Below are positions 20,159 through 30,500 of a stretch of 41,851 nucleotides of DNA, piece after piece. Location of the stretch: assembly GCF_003852515.1 (NCBI RefSeq), contig NZ_QAJK01000122.1, forward strand, positions 1-41,851, read 5' to 3'. The translations under genes were made by a program, and so were the position numbers. How positions within the stretch are numbered: the stretch's first letter is position 1; the number at the start of each line of letters is the position of its first letter. The DNA is from Variovorax sp. KBW07 (lineage in GTDB: Bacteria; Pseudomonadota; Gammaproteobacteria; Burkholderiales; Burkholderiaceae_C). Below the pieces are notes generated by a model that saw only the letters and a list, made by a program, of their open reading frames with translations, ran no database searches and was not told where the DNA came from.

Positions 20159-21487
20159 ATGAATGCAAAGTTCAAGACGGTCGCTTTGTCGGCTGTGATG
20201 ATGGCGGGTCTTCTGGCTGCGGGTGCGGCTTCCGCGCAAGCAAACATCGTGGTGGGTGGTGGCGCGACCCTGCCCGAGATCCTGTATGACGACATCCTCC
20301 CGAGCGGTGTCGGCAAGACCGACTTCAGCTACAGCGGCACCGGCAGCGGTATCGGCAAGTCGGCTTTCCTGTCGAACGTGGTTCCGCGCTCGGGCACGGC
20401 CACGAGCCTGAAGACCAACTACTACAACGAGTCGCAGGGTTCGGACAACCTCTCGTTCCTGTGGCCCGTCACGCAATCGGTGCATTTCGCCGGCAGCGAT
20501 TCCGCCCTGAGCGCGACCGAGCGCGACACCTACAACACCGCTCACGTCGGCAAGCCCGCGACGGACCCGGCTGCCTGGGGCCGCCTGATCCAGATCCCGG
20601 CCGTCGCCACCTCGGTGCTGCTTCCCTACAAGCGCACCGGTGTGACCGCGCTGGACCTGACGGACGCGAAGGTGTGCGCGGTGTTCAGCAACAAGCCGCT
20701 GATCGTGAGCAGCCCGCCCAGCCTCCAGCCGAACCTGACCTGGGAACAGCTGCTGGGCACCGCCACCCCCACGAACCCTGGCACGAACCTGGTTCGCGTG
20801 GTCTATCGCACCGACACCAGTGGCACCACCGAGCTGCTGAGCCGTTACCTCGCAGCCGCTTGCTCGGGCTCTGGTTTCGCCGTGTCCAACGCCTTCACGA
20901 CCGTGGTGTCCGGCGCCGTCACTGGCGGCACGATTCCCAGCCACTGGGTGGGCGTTACTGGCAGCAGCGGCGTGTCGAGCGCGTTCGGCACCGATGGCCG
21001 CATCGGCTACCTGAGCCCCGAAACCAACTACACCGGCAGCGACAATTCGGTGGTTGCGAAGATCAACGGCAACCTGCCGGCGGCTTCCGCAATCCGCACC
21101 GTGCTCGCAGGTACCGCACTGCCGACGGCCGGCCTGACCGCTCCTGAACTGACGGCTGCCATGAACCCGCTCAACTGGGTGCCGGCATACGCCAAGCCAG
21201 CCACTGGCTATCCGATCTTCGGCACGACCAACCTGCTGGTGAACCAGTGCTACAAGGACACGGTCGTGCAAGGCAAGATCAAGACCTTCCTGGCCGGCCT
21301 CTACGGCACGACGTACGACACGAAGATCGAAACCACCCACAACTTCGTCAACCTGCCCGCCACGGGCACCACCACGACGAACTGGAAGAAGGCGATCAAC
21401 GACGTGTTCCTGAGCGGCACGCACCCGCTGGCCATCGGCAACACCAACGTCTGCAACGGCATCGGCCGCCCGGTCGCCGCCAACTGA
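20159..21487 (+). CDS. DING/PstS-like secreted phosphate-binding protein
   Basis: A 442-residue exported protein with a clear signal peptide (cleavage after ASA at about residue 26). The mature start NIVVGGGATLPEILY aligns with the DING-family start, where DINGGGATLP is classical, so the literal DING residues are changed here. Further family motifs are FAGSDSALSATE, IQIPAVATSV, YRTDTSGTTEL, YPIFGTTNL and the terminal IGNTNVCNG. DING proteins are periplasmic-binding-protein folds that bind phosphate with high affinity. In P. aeruginosa a DING protein is exported by the Hxc T2SS, and here the gene lies directly behind a T2SS operon. AAAGGAG precedes the ATG; a terminator follows the stop. Confidence 0.9.
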   Translation: MNAKFKTVALSAVMMAGLLAAGAASAQANIVVGGGATLPEILYDDILPSGVGKTDFSYSGTGSGIGKSAFLSNVVPRSGTATSLKTNYYNESQGSDNLSFLWPVTQSVHFAGSDSALSATERDTYNTAHVGKPATDPAAWGRLIQIPAVATSVLLPYKRTGVTALDLTDAKVCAVFSNKPLIVSSPPSLQPNLTWEQLLGTATPTNPGTNLVRVVYRTDTSGTTELLSRYLAAACSGSGFAVSNAFTTVVSGAVTGGTIPSHWVGVTGSSGVSSAFGTDGRIGYLSPETNYTGSDNSVVAKINGNLPAASAIRTVLAGTALPTAGLTAPELTAAMNPLNWVPAYAKPATGYPIFGTTNLLVNQCYKDTVVQGKIKTFLAGLYGTTYDTKIETTHNFVNLPATGTTTTNWKKAINDVFLSGTHPLAIGNTNVCNGIGRPVAAN

Positions 21488-21550
21488 TCGGCGGACGCAA
21501 CAACGCGAGGGTTCGAAACCGGCGCATCTGGGAGCCGCCGGTTCGAATGA

Positions 21551-21601
21551 CCCCGAAGGAAAAGACCGCGTCGAGGCGCGGTCCGACCCTTCGGGGTTTT
21601 T
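21551..21601 (+). terminator. Rho-independent terminator after DING gene
   Basis: Nested hairpin: CCCCGAAGG (21551-21559) pairs with CCTTCGGGG (21588-21596), and an inner ACCGCG/CGCGGT stem lies between. It is followed at once by TTTTT (21597-21601). This is the best intrinsic terminator in the window and separates the DING gene from the signalling operon. Confidence 0.85.
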
Positions 21602-21657
21602 CGTGTCCGCGTGCCGGGTCGAACCCAAACCAACCCACCGTCTTGCACCACCTTGCG

Positions 21658-21675
21658 ATGTCATGCGAGCGTCAC
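21658..21675 (+). promoter_or_regulatory. Candidate Pho box upstream of STN-sigma-FecR operon
   Basis: ATGTCAT-GCGA-GCGTCAC matches the two 7-base PhoB half sites (CTGTCAT/CTGTCAC) at 6/7 and 5/7 with the correct 11-base period, about 90 bp before the first gene of the signalling operon. The homologous vre genes of P. aeruginosa respond to phosphate. The match was found by eye and is moderate, so chance is possible. Confidence 0.35.
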
Positions 21676-21766
21676 CTCGGCGGGCTAATGTCGTTCCGGT
21701 TTGTCGGCGTGCCCTTCGGGCACTGCGGCAGGTGCGGCAACTCAGGAGCATGTGCGTCAACCCGGT

Positions 21767-22531
21767 ATGAACGTGAATTCGGCATCGGTCCGTGTCCTGG
21801 CACTGGCCTGGTGCCTGGCCTGTGCGGCACCGCTGTTCGGCACCCGTATCGCGCAGGCGCAGCAGCAGACCGCGCCGGCCATGCGGATGACACCGGTGGT
21901 GCGCATCGAGTTCGATATCGCGGCGCAGCGCCTGGGCGATGCCATCGATGCCTACAGCAAGGCGACCGGACTGGACATATTGATCGATGGCCAGCATGCG
22001 CAGCGTTCCTCCGGTGCCGTGCGAGGAACGTTGACGGCACAGGAGGCCCTGGAAGCCATGCTGGTGGGAACAGGCCTGCAGGCGCGTCATGCGAATGCAA
22101 CGTCGGTGGTGATTCACGCCGCCCGCATTCCCGGCAATGCCGCTTCGCAGGCCCTGCCCGAGGCCGCGGGCATGGAAGAGTCTGGATTCAAAGAAGGGGA
22201 AGTCTTGCATCAGTCCTACGCCGCCCGGGTCCAGCAGGCCTTGCGCAGCACCTTGTGCGCCTCGGCCGAAACGCGGCCGGGCAGCTACCGCCTTGCATTG
22301 CTGCTGCGCCTGGATGCGCGCGGCGCGGTGGAGCGCTTCCGTCTCCTGAGCACGACGGGCGATGCGGCCCGCGATGCGGCCGTGCAGGGGCGGGTGCGCT
22401 CGCTGGCGGTCGACAGCCCGCCGCCGCCCACGCTGCCGCAGCCGCTCGTGGTCCTGCTGTTGCCGGAAGGGCCGGGCGCGGAGTCCGACTGCAGCCAGGC
22501 GTCCTATTCCGGCGAAGTGCGCACGCCATGA
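21767..22531 (+). CDS. STN-domain signalling protein (VreA-like)
   Basis: A 254-residue periplasmic protein. The signal peptide ends at about residue 31 (AQA|QQQ). A secretin/TonB N-terminal (STN) domain follows at about 46-117 (FDIAAQRLGDAIDAYSKATG ... GTLTAQEALEAMLVGTGL), then a TonB-C-like domain at about 148-235. No TonB-dependent beta-barrel follows, unlike FecA/FpvA receptors. That is the architecture of VreA of the PUMA3 system, where the STN domain signals to the anti-sigma factor. The preferred start is ATG 21767; GTG 21752 is in frame five codons upstream with AGGAG very close. It overlaps the sigma gene by ATGA. Confidence 0.8.
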   Translation: MNVNSASVRVLALAWCLACAAPLFGTRIAQAQQQTAPAMRMTPVVRIEFDIAAQRLGDAIDAYSKATGLDILIDGQHAQRSSGAVRGTLTAQEALEAMLVGTGLQARHANATSVVIHAARIPGNAASQALPEAAGMEESGFKEGEVLHQSYAARVQQALRSTLCASAETRPGSYRLALLLRLDARGAVERFRLLSTTGDAARDAAVQGRVRSLAVDSPPPPTLPQPLVVLLLPEGPGAESDCSQASYSGEVRTP

Positions 22532-23076
22532 ACGAAGGCTTGTCGTCCACGCTGCGCGCGCGCATGGTCGCGCGCTATGTCGAGTTGCGCGGCAAGCTCG
22601 AGCGCATCGTCGGCTCGCGCGACGACGCGGCCGATGCCATGCAGGAAACCTGGCTGCGGCTCGCGGCAATGGGCGATACGGGCACGGTGAACAACGCCGA
22701 CGCCTACCTGCTGCGCATGGCGGCGAACATCGCCACCGACCACTACCGCCAGAGCAACGTGCTGCTGGTGCGCGGCGAGATCGATGACCTGGTGCACATC
22801 GTGGACGAGGTGAGCGACCCGGAACGAATTGCCAGCGCGCGCAGCGATGTGCGTGCTCTGGGCCTGGTGCTGGGCCGCATGCCGGCGCGGCGCCGCGCCA
22901 TCCTGGTGGCGGCGCGCGTCGAGGGGCAGCTGAACGACGAGATCGCCCGGCGCTTCGACGTGTCGCTGAGCACGGTCGAAAAAGAACTGCGCGCGGCGCT
23001 GGAATTCTGCAAGAAGCATCTGCCGGATGTGGAGGCTGCACAGCGCGGCCACTTTGCCGGCCCGAGAAAATACTGA
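22528..23076 (+). CDS. ECF sigma factor (FecI/VreI-like)
   Basis: A 182-residue ECF sigma factor. Region 2 is seen in DAADAMQETWLRLAAM and NADAYLLRMAANIATDHYR. Region 4 is seen in LGRMPARRRAILVAARVEGQ followed by the helix-turn-helix DEIARRFDVSLSTVEKELRAAL. It directs RNA polymerase to the promoters of its signalling regulon. Its start overlaps the STN gene stop by 4 bases, and the FecR-type gene begins 2 bases after its stop, so the three are one transcription unit. Confidence 0.92.
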   Translation: MNEGLSSTLRARMVARYVELRGKLERIVGSRDDAADAMQETWLRLAAMGDTGTVNNADAYLLRMAANIATDHYRQSNVLLVRGEIDDLVHIVDEVSDPERIASARSDVRALGLVLGRMPARRRAILVAARVEGQLNDEIARRFDVSLSTVEKELRAALEFCKKHLPDVEAAQRGHFAGPRKY

Positions 23077-23078
23077 CG

Positions 23079-24098
23079 ATGAGCGCCATGTCTTCCTCCG
23101 AATCCGAACCGGGTGCGCTTGAACGCCAGGCGCAGGCCTGGTGGGTGCGCCTGCATTCGGGCGGCGCCACACGAGCCGATGCCGATGCATTCCGGCAATG
23201 GGCCACCCACAGCGCGGCACATGCGCAGGCGTGGCGCGACCTCATGCGGACGTGGTCTGCGCTCGATCCCTTGCTCGCCAAGGAAGCGGTAGGCCAGGCG
23301 CCGCGGGCTCGGGCTTTCCCGTGGTCGGGCGTTTCCTGCACTTCCTGGTCGGGCCTGTCGGCGGCCTTGCACTCGCCGGGGCGCCGGGCATTTCTCGGTG
23401 GCGCGGTGGCGGCTTCGGTGGCCGCCGGTGCGATGGTGGTCGATCCGCCCCTGGGCCTGTGGCCTTCGGTCGGCGACCTGATGGCGGACTACCGCACCGC
23501 GACCGGCGAGCAGCGGCAGGTGGCATTGGGACAGGACGTCAGGGTGAACATGAACACGCAGACGCGGGTCAATCGCATCGGCGGTGGCGAGCGTCCTCGC
23601 GGCATGGCACTGCTGGCCGGGGAGGCTGAAGTGGCCGCCAGCGGCACGAGCGATTTCTTCGTCGAGACAGGGGGCGGCCGCCTGCTGGCCCGCGCGGCGC
23701 GTTTCAACATCCGCCACACCGGGCCGCAGGTCTGCGTGACCTGTCTCGATGGCCGCGTGACGGTGTCGGTGAACGGCGAGCAGCGCTCGCTCGAAGCCGG
23801 GCGGCAGGTCAGCTACGACACGGCGGGCCTGCGGGAAGTCGTGCGCGTGGACCTGGCCAGCGTCGACAGGTGGCGCACCGGGCTGCTGTCTTTTGACCGC
23901 ATGCCGCTGTCGGAAGTGGTCGAGGAGATCAATCGCTACCGGCCGGGCAAGGTGCTCCTGCGCAACGAGGAACTGGGCCGCACGCTGGTCACGATGCAAC
24001 TGAATCTGCGCAGCGTCGACAACGCGCTCTTGATGATCCGCGAACTCTATGGCGCACGGATGCGCAGCTTTCCGGGCGGCATCGTGATGCTGGGCTGA
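23079..24098 (+). CDS. FecR-family anti-sigma factor (VreR-like)
   Basis: A 339-residue inner-membrane sigma regulator. The cytoplasmic DUF4880 domain occupies about 14-60 (QAWWVRLHSG ... AHAQAWRDL). A membrane segment at about 102-122 is preceded by a twin-arginine-like GRRAFLGG (Arg102-Arg103), as in FecR homologues exported by Tat. The periplasmic FecR domain is at about 135-245, and a C-terminal STN-contacting domain at about 260-338 begins LLSFDRMPLSEVVEEINRY. It should hold the ECF sigma factor encoded just upstream until signalled by the STN protein. Confidence 0.9.
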   Translation: MSAMSSSESEPGALERQAQAWWVRLHSGGATRADADAFRQWATHSAAHAQAWRDLMRTWSALDPLLAKEAVGQAPRARAFPWSGVSCTSWSGLSAALHSPGRRAFLGGAVAASVAAGAMVVDPPLGLWPSVGDLMADYRTATGEQRQVALGQDVRVNMNTQTRVNRIGGGERPRGMALLAGEAEVAASGTSDFFVETGGGRLLARAARFNIRHTGPQVCVTCLDGRVTVSVNGEQRSLEAGRQVSYDTAGLREVVRVDLASVDRWRTGLLSFDRMPLSEVVEEINRYRPGKVLLRNEELGRTLVTMQLNLRSVDNALLMIRELYGARMRSFPGGIVMLG

Positions 24099-24145
24099 TG
24101 TTCATTTAATTTACGGGTTGCATTGCGCAGGCTCGTCATGGAGGT
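24099..24145 (+). promoter_or_regulatory. AT-rich gap, possible sigma-dependent promoter
   Basis: The 47-bp gap before the small FecR-like gene includes TTCATTTAATTTACGGG, markedly AT-rich in this GC-rich region. It sits where a promoter for the giant exoprotein transcript would be expected. No standard -35/-10 pair is evident, so an ECF-type promoter is an inference. Confidence 0.25.
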
Positions 24146-24541
24146 ATGGAACCGACGCCTCTCGACGACCGCCCGTGCAGCGCCCACAGCGACGACCGCG
24201 ACGACCACGACGCTTGCCTGAGCGAAGCGCTGGCCTGGATCGTTCGCCTGAACCGCCCCTGCATCGACGGACAGGAAGTCCGGGCGCTCGGGGCCTGGTG
24301 CGCGCGCAGCGCGGTGCATGCCCAGGCCTGGCGCGAGGCCGTGGTGCTCTGGCAGTTGTTGCTACCCGCGGGCCGTGAATTGCCGCAACGCCGGCGCCGC
24401 CGCAGTGCCTCTGGCCTTCCATCGCTTCCATCGATCGCCCGCACGGCCGGCGACATCCGAATTCCAGGTCGCGGCGCCGCAACCGGTGCTGCGTCCGACC
24501 CATCTTCCTTGCACTTTCGTCCCAGGCAATCATGGTCTTGA
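24146..24541 (+). CDS. Truncated FecR-like protein (DUF4880 only)
   Basis: A 131-residue protein whose residues 26-70 (EALAWIVRLNRP ... SAVHAQAWREAVVLW) form the cytoplasmic DUF4880 domain that in FecR-type proteins binds the ECF sigma factor. The membrane segment and periplasmic domains are missing. The rest is Arg/Pro/Ser-rich and looks unstructured. GGAGG lies only one base before the ATG, too close for efficient initiation, and no better in-frame start exists before a stop at 24107. Its end overlaps the giant exoprotein gene by 10 bp. It may be a decayed anti-sigma gene, or a small regulator or translation coupler for the downstream gene. Confidence 0.55.
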   Translation: MEPTPLDDRPCSAHSDDRDDHDACLSEALAWIVRLNRPCIDGQEVRALGAWCARSAVHAQAWREAVVLWQLLLPAGRELPQRRRRRSASGLPSLPSIARTAGDIRIPGRGAATGAASDPSSLHFRPRQSWS

Positions 24542-27500
24542 ATCCGCACACTTCCCGTTCGCGCCGTTCTGCAGCAGTGGACGGGCGGGCACCCGTCAGC
24601 CGGGGCGATCTTCGCCTGACGCCACTCTCGCGTTCGGTGGCCGTGGCGCTGGCGGCGCTCGGTACGTTCGGCCCGGTGCACGCGGCGCAGAGTCTTAGTC
24701 GCGCATGGTTTGCGGACAAGGGCGCGGAGCAGGCCTGGGCCCTGCAGACAGGGCGCCTGCGAAACGGCGCACCGGCGTCGAGCCTGACCAATCCGGCGCT
24801 GCAGCAACAGCAGGCGAATGCACAGCTGCAACGCTCGATCAGCAATCTGAACCTGGCCGCACAGGCCATTGCTGCCCAGCAGTCCGCACAGGCCGCGGCG
24901 CGCGAAGCGGCACTGAAGAACGGCACATCGGTCCCCGATGGCCTGGCCGATGGCGGCCTGAAGGTCGACACCGACAGCCTCACGGCAGGCTGGCGCAACG
25001 CCAACGCGCCGGTGCAGACGCAGCAGGCCGATGGCCGCACCAATGTCGCAATCCAGCAGACCGGCGACAAGGCCATCCTGAACTGGGAAACCTTCAACGT
25101 CGGGCGCAACACCACGGTCGATTTCAAGCAGCAGGCCGACTGGGCGGTGCTCAACCGCGTGAACGATCCGCAGGCGCGGCCCTCGCAGATCCAGGGGCAG
25201 ATCAAGGCCGACGGCACGGTGCTCATCGCCAACCGCAACGGCATCGTGTTCAGCGGCAGCAGCCAGACCGACACGCGCAACCTCGTGGCGGCCGCGGCCC
25301 GCATCGGCGACGAGCAGTTCAGGGCGCGCGGCATCCACAGCGCAAAGACCAGCGACGGCTTCACGCCGAGCTTCACCGACGCGGGCGGCGCGGTGACGGT
25401 GGAAGCGGGCGCGCAGCTCGCCACGCGCACGCCTGCTTCGGTGAAGCAGGGCGGCGGCTACGTGCTGCTGATGGGGCAGGAGGTGAGCAACGCCGGCACC
25501 ATCACCACGCCGCGCGGGCAGGTGCAGATGGCCGCCGGCGATTTCTTCATCGTGCGGCCCGGCCAAGGCACGGCCGCCAACCAGGCATCGACCACGCGCG
25601 GCAATGAAGTCGCACCGCAGTTCGTTGCCGACAGCACCGCGGGCCGCGTGGTCAACACCGGCCTGCTGCAGGCACCCGAAGGCGACATCACGCTGGCCGG
25701 CCGCAAGGTCGTGCAGGACGGCGTGGCGCTGGCCACCACCACGGTGGACACGCGCGGCACCATCCACCTGCTGAGCTCCGCCAGCGACAAGCTCGGCAGC
25801 GTGACGGTGACGCAGCGGGCGCTGAATGCGGTGCTGCTCGACGACGGCAACGGCCGCACGGCGCTCGACAGCCAGCGCGATGCGGTGATCGTGGAGTCCG
25901 CGAAGCAGAACATGCTGCGCCCGACGGCTGCCGCCGGCGCGTTCGACAACCTCTCGTTGCTGGACGACCGGCGCGACCTCTCGCGCATCGAGATCGTCTC
26001 GGGCGGCAACGTGATGTTCGAAGGCGGCTCGACCACGCTGGCGACCGGCGGGCAGTTGGCCGTGAGCGCCGGCAAGACCGGTGGCCGCAGCACCGTGGCC
26101 AATGGCGCGCGGCTGGACGTGTCGGGCGCGGTCGGCGTGCAGGTGGCCATGTCGTCCAACAACGTGAAGATCAACATCCAGGGCAACGAGCAGCGCGATG
26201 CGCCGTTGAACCGCGACACCTCGAAGCTGAACAACGCCAACGTGTGGATCGACCGGCGCAAGCTGGTGCGCGTGGCCGCCGGCGTGGGCGGCTACGACAA
26301 GGAGCGCTGGTACACGCCGGGCGGCCTGCTCGAAGTCGGCGGCTACCTGGGACTGCAGGGCCACGGCATCGGCGAATGGGCGGCACAGGGCGGCAGCGTG
26401 ACCTTCAGCGGCGGGGAACTGGTGACGAAGGCCGGGTCGAACATCAACCTCTCGGGCGGCACGCTCGATGTGCAGACCGGCGCGATCCGCCAGAGCTGGC
26501 TCAAGGGCGCCGACGGCCGGCTCTACGAAGTGTCGAACGCACCCGCAGACGTGGCCTACACCGGCGTGTACAAGGGCTTCGAGGACGAACACAAGCGCTG
26601 GGGCATCAAGAACACGGGCTACTTCTACAACCCGCTGATCGGCCCCCAGCAAAGGCTGGAGAACGGCTACACGGTGGGCCGCGACGCGGGCCGGCTGGTG
26701 GTGGCCACCGGCGCGGCGGTGATCGAGGGCGACATCACGGCCAACGCTTTCCAGGGGCCGCGCCAGGCCGTGAAGCGCGACGCAGCGTTCGACGGTTATG
26801 CGCAGTCGCACAACGCCGCGGCCCAGGCCGCGCAACTGATTCTCGGCAGCTACACGACCGCCTACAACGCCGATGCGAAGCTGGGACCGGTCGGCACCTT
26901 CAGCCGCCTCGCGCCGACCTTCGACCGTGTGGTGGTCGGCCATGCGGAGCCTGACATCGGTGCGGGTCTGCAGCCTGAAGACGCATTGCCGCAGGCGCGC
27001 AAGGACGCGCTGTATCTCGACAACCAACGCCTGAACGGATTCGGCTTGGGCACGGTCGTTGCCGTGGCCAACAAGAGCGTGACGGTGGACGGCGCGCTCA
27101 CCGTGGCGCCCGGCGGCAGCATCGTGCTCCACGCGACGCAGGTGAAAGTCAACGCCGACCTCACGGCGCGCGGCGGTTCGATTGCGCTGGGCAATGTGCA
27201 GAGCAGTTTCTCCAACACGGGCAAGCCGGTCGATGCCGTGTTGCCGGTGGCCGCCGAGACGCCGGTCGAAGTGAGTGTTGCAAAGGGAGTGACGCTCGAC
27301 GCGCGTGGCCTGTGGAGCAACCAGCAGCTCGACCCCGGCGACACGCGGGGCCTGCCGTATCTCGACGGCGGCACGGTGAGCCTGCGCAGTTCGGGCGCGG
27401 TGACGCTCGCGGCGGGCTCGCTGGTCGATGTGTCTTCGGGCGGTGCACTCCTAGTCAATGGCAAGACGCGCGGCGGCCGCGGGGGCAACGTGACGCTGTT

Positions 27501-30500
27501 CGCCGATGTGGAGTCGAAGGAGCCTTCGAATCCCGGCCTGCTGACCATCGACGGCGACATCCGCGGATACGGCGTCAACGGCGGGGGCACGCTGCGCATG
27601 GCGTCGGGCACCGCGATCATCCTCGGTGGCCAAGTGCCAGGCAGCGGCGGCACGCTGGCCCCGGGGCAGGCGGCACCGACCGACCTGATCCTGCTGCAGG
27701 ACTACCAGGTGCGGGCGGGCGATGTCCTGCCGGTGGCCTACAGCTACCAGCGCACGCGCGCACAGCCGGGGGAAACGGTAGGGACGGCGCCTGTGTTCGA
27801 CGAAGGGCAGAACGCCGTCACTTTGGCGTCGGACTGGAAGCTACCCGATGTATCGTGGAGCAGTCCTAGTCGCTTCTACACCGTGACCGCCATTGTCAAT
27901 GGTGTCAGTATGGACTTCCGCGCCTTCAGGACGGGCGATGGCAATTCGAAGAGCGAGACTGTGCCGGCGGGCGCCACGATCACGAACCTCAGCCAAGAGA
28001 CGTCGTTCCCGGCCAACTATGTGGTCCCGCCCAACATTTTTCCGGGCGGGGTTGCGATCCGGCCGCAAGCCGCGACGCTGACGGCAGGCAACACGGCGAT
28101 TGCCGATTTCACGGTGGCGAGCGGTACCCGAATCAATGCGGGGGCGGTTTTCACGCAATCGGTGCTCACCCGCCCGAACCTGTCGCTCGACTCCGCGATT
28201 CTTCAGTCGGGCTTCGCCCGCTACGAGATCGATGGCCGCCTGGGCGTGGTCGTGGCCGAGAACGCGAAGCTGGATGTGCGGATGCCGGTCTACCGCGTGT
28301 CCGAGGGCGCGCGAACTGTGCCCGGCGGCAGCAGCCCCGACGCGGCGCTCGAGCGCTGGATGCCACCGACGTGGCGCGAAGACGCCCAGCAGGGGGTGCT
28401 CACGCAGCGCGGCGGCGCGAGCCTCGTGCTGCAGTCGACGGGTGCCTCGGGCCAGGGCGTCAGCGCGCCCGTCGACCTGCGCGCGGGCGCGACGATCGAG
28501 GTCGATCCGGGCCAGTCGATCGCCCTGCTGGGGCGCGGCGTGACCGTCGACGGCCGGCTCGTCGCCCCGAGCGGCACCATCGCCATCGACGGCGGGCCGA
28601 CTGCCGACAAGACCGGCCTGATCTGGATCGGCGACCGCGCGGTGCTCGATGTCGCCGCGCGTGCGGCCACCGCGCAAGACGTGTTCGGCCGCACCTACGG
28701 GCGCGTCGCGGGTGGAGGCACCATCAGCATCGGTGGGGCGCCCGATTGGGAGGCCACGGGCGAGGCCACTGCAGCGAATTCGTTCATCGTCATTCGCCCG
28801 GGTGCGTTGCTCGATGCGTCTGGAAGCAGTGCTGTGCTCGATCACCGCGACGGCACGGGCGGGGCATCGACGGTCGCCAGCGCAGGTGGCTCGATCGTCC
28901 TGAAGTCCAGCCTCGGGCTCTACCTCGACGGCACGCTGCGCGCGGCCTCGGGCGGCGTCGGGGCCGCGGGCGGCACGCTGGCGCTGGCGCTCGAATCGGC
29001 CAACTACCCGACCGCGGAAACGCGCGGCGACGTGTTGAGGCACCGCGAACTGGTGCTGGCACAGACGCAGGGAGACAGCGCCCTGGCGGCAGCGCAAACC
29101 CCGGCACAGGCGGCCGGGCTCCTGCGCACGGGCACGGCGCGGGTCGGCGTGGACCGGATCGAGGCCGGCGGCTTCGACAACCTGTCGATGCTGGTGCACG
29201 GACCGCTGAGCTTCGACGGCGACGTGGCGTTGCGCATCGGCCAGAGCCTGCGCCTGTACGCCGGCACCTATGCACACGCGGAGGGGGCGGCCACCGGTTC
29301 GAAGGTGTCGCTGTCCGCGCCCTACGTGCGCCTTGCGGGCGTGACCCGCATTCCGAACGACAACAGCACGCTGCCCGCGGCCAATTGGGCAAAGGGGGCT
29401 TCGCAGCAGCCCGGCGATGGCAGCTTCTCGGTGCTGGCGGACCTGGTCGATGTGCGCGACCGCGTCGGTTTCGGCGTGCACGCGGACATCGACCTGGGCA
29501 TGTCGGCGTACACCGTCGACCGCAAGGGGTTCGGGAGCATCGACCTGTCGAGCCGCGGTGACATCCGCCTGCTGCAGGGGCTGTCTGCCGGCTTTGCCAC
29601 GGAACTGTCGACACCGGGCAGCCTGACGCTCACCGGCGCGCAAATCTACCCGGCGACGGGTGCCAGCGCCGTAGTCACCGCCGGCTACCGCGTGGAGGAC
29701 CCGGACAACGGCATCGTCGGCTATGTCCCGGGCAGCGTACTGGCCATCCGGCGTTACGGCGATGGCGACGTTGCCCTGCCGGACTCGGTTTTCGGCACGC
29801 TGGTATTGAGTGCTGAAACGGTCGAGCAGGGCGGCATCGTGCGCGCGCCGCTCGGCCACCTAACCTTGGGCCCGGCGGATCAGGGCTCGACCAAAAGAGT
29901 GGAGCGTCTGGTCCTGCAGCCGGGCAGCATCACCTCGGTGAGTGCAGCGGGGCTCCTGACGCCTTACGGCGGCACGGTCGATGGCCTGAACTACCTGTAC
30001 GACAAGAAAGCCGTCCGCCCGACGAGCGTGGGCGCGTCGAGCGACATCCTGTTGAGGGCCCGCCGGGTCGACGTGCAGTCTGACGCGGTCCTGGACCTGT
30101 CGGGCGGCGGCACTCTGGCTGGCGCGGGCTTCGTCGCGGGACGCGGCGGCTCGGCCGACATTCTTGCCACGCCGCTCGTCAACGCGAACCCCGTGAACAC
30201 GTACAGCCAGGCGGGCAACGCGGTCTATGCCATCGTGCCCGGCAGCGCCGCCCGCTATGCCCCGGTGGCTCCCGAGGCCGGCGCCGGCATGCCGGGCATC
30301 GGCCAGCAGGTGACGATTCCCGCCGGCGTGCCGGGCCTGCCGGCCGGCACCTACACGCTGATGCCGTCGAACTATGCGTTGCTGCCGGGCGCCTTCCGGG
30401 TGGAGGTGGGACCGGCCGGCCGCCCCGGCAGTCCTGGCGTTCCTGCTGTTCCGGCAACGGGCGACGGCTCCTACGTGGCGGCCGGCTACCTCGGCGTGGC

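Noticed and set aside
20033-23341. Very long open frame on the minus strand (about 1100 codons) opposite the DING and signalling genes
   Set aside because: It runs antisense to three well-supported genes, has the Arg/His/Ala-rich composition typical of GC-rich shadow frames, and spans the terminator at 21551-21601.
24138-24221. A 27-codon frame starting at ATG 24138 with a Thr/Ala-rich product
   Set aside because: It has no ribosome-binding site, overlaps the DUF4880 gene in another frame and has low-complexity sequence. It could be a leader peptide but there is no support.
24146-24541. A simple frameshift of a full-length FecR gene
   Set aside because: The other frames downstream do not encode the missing FecR or membrane domains, and the exoprotein signal region follows at once; it is a truncation rather than a single frameshift.
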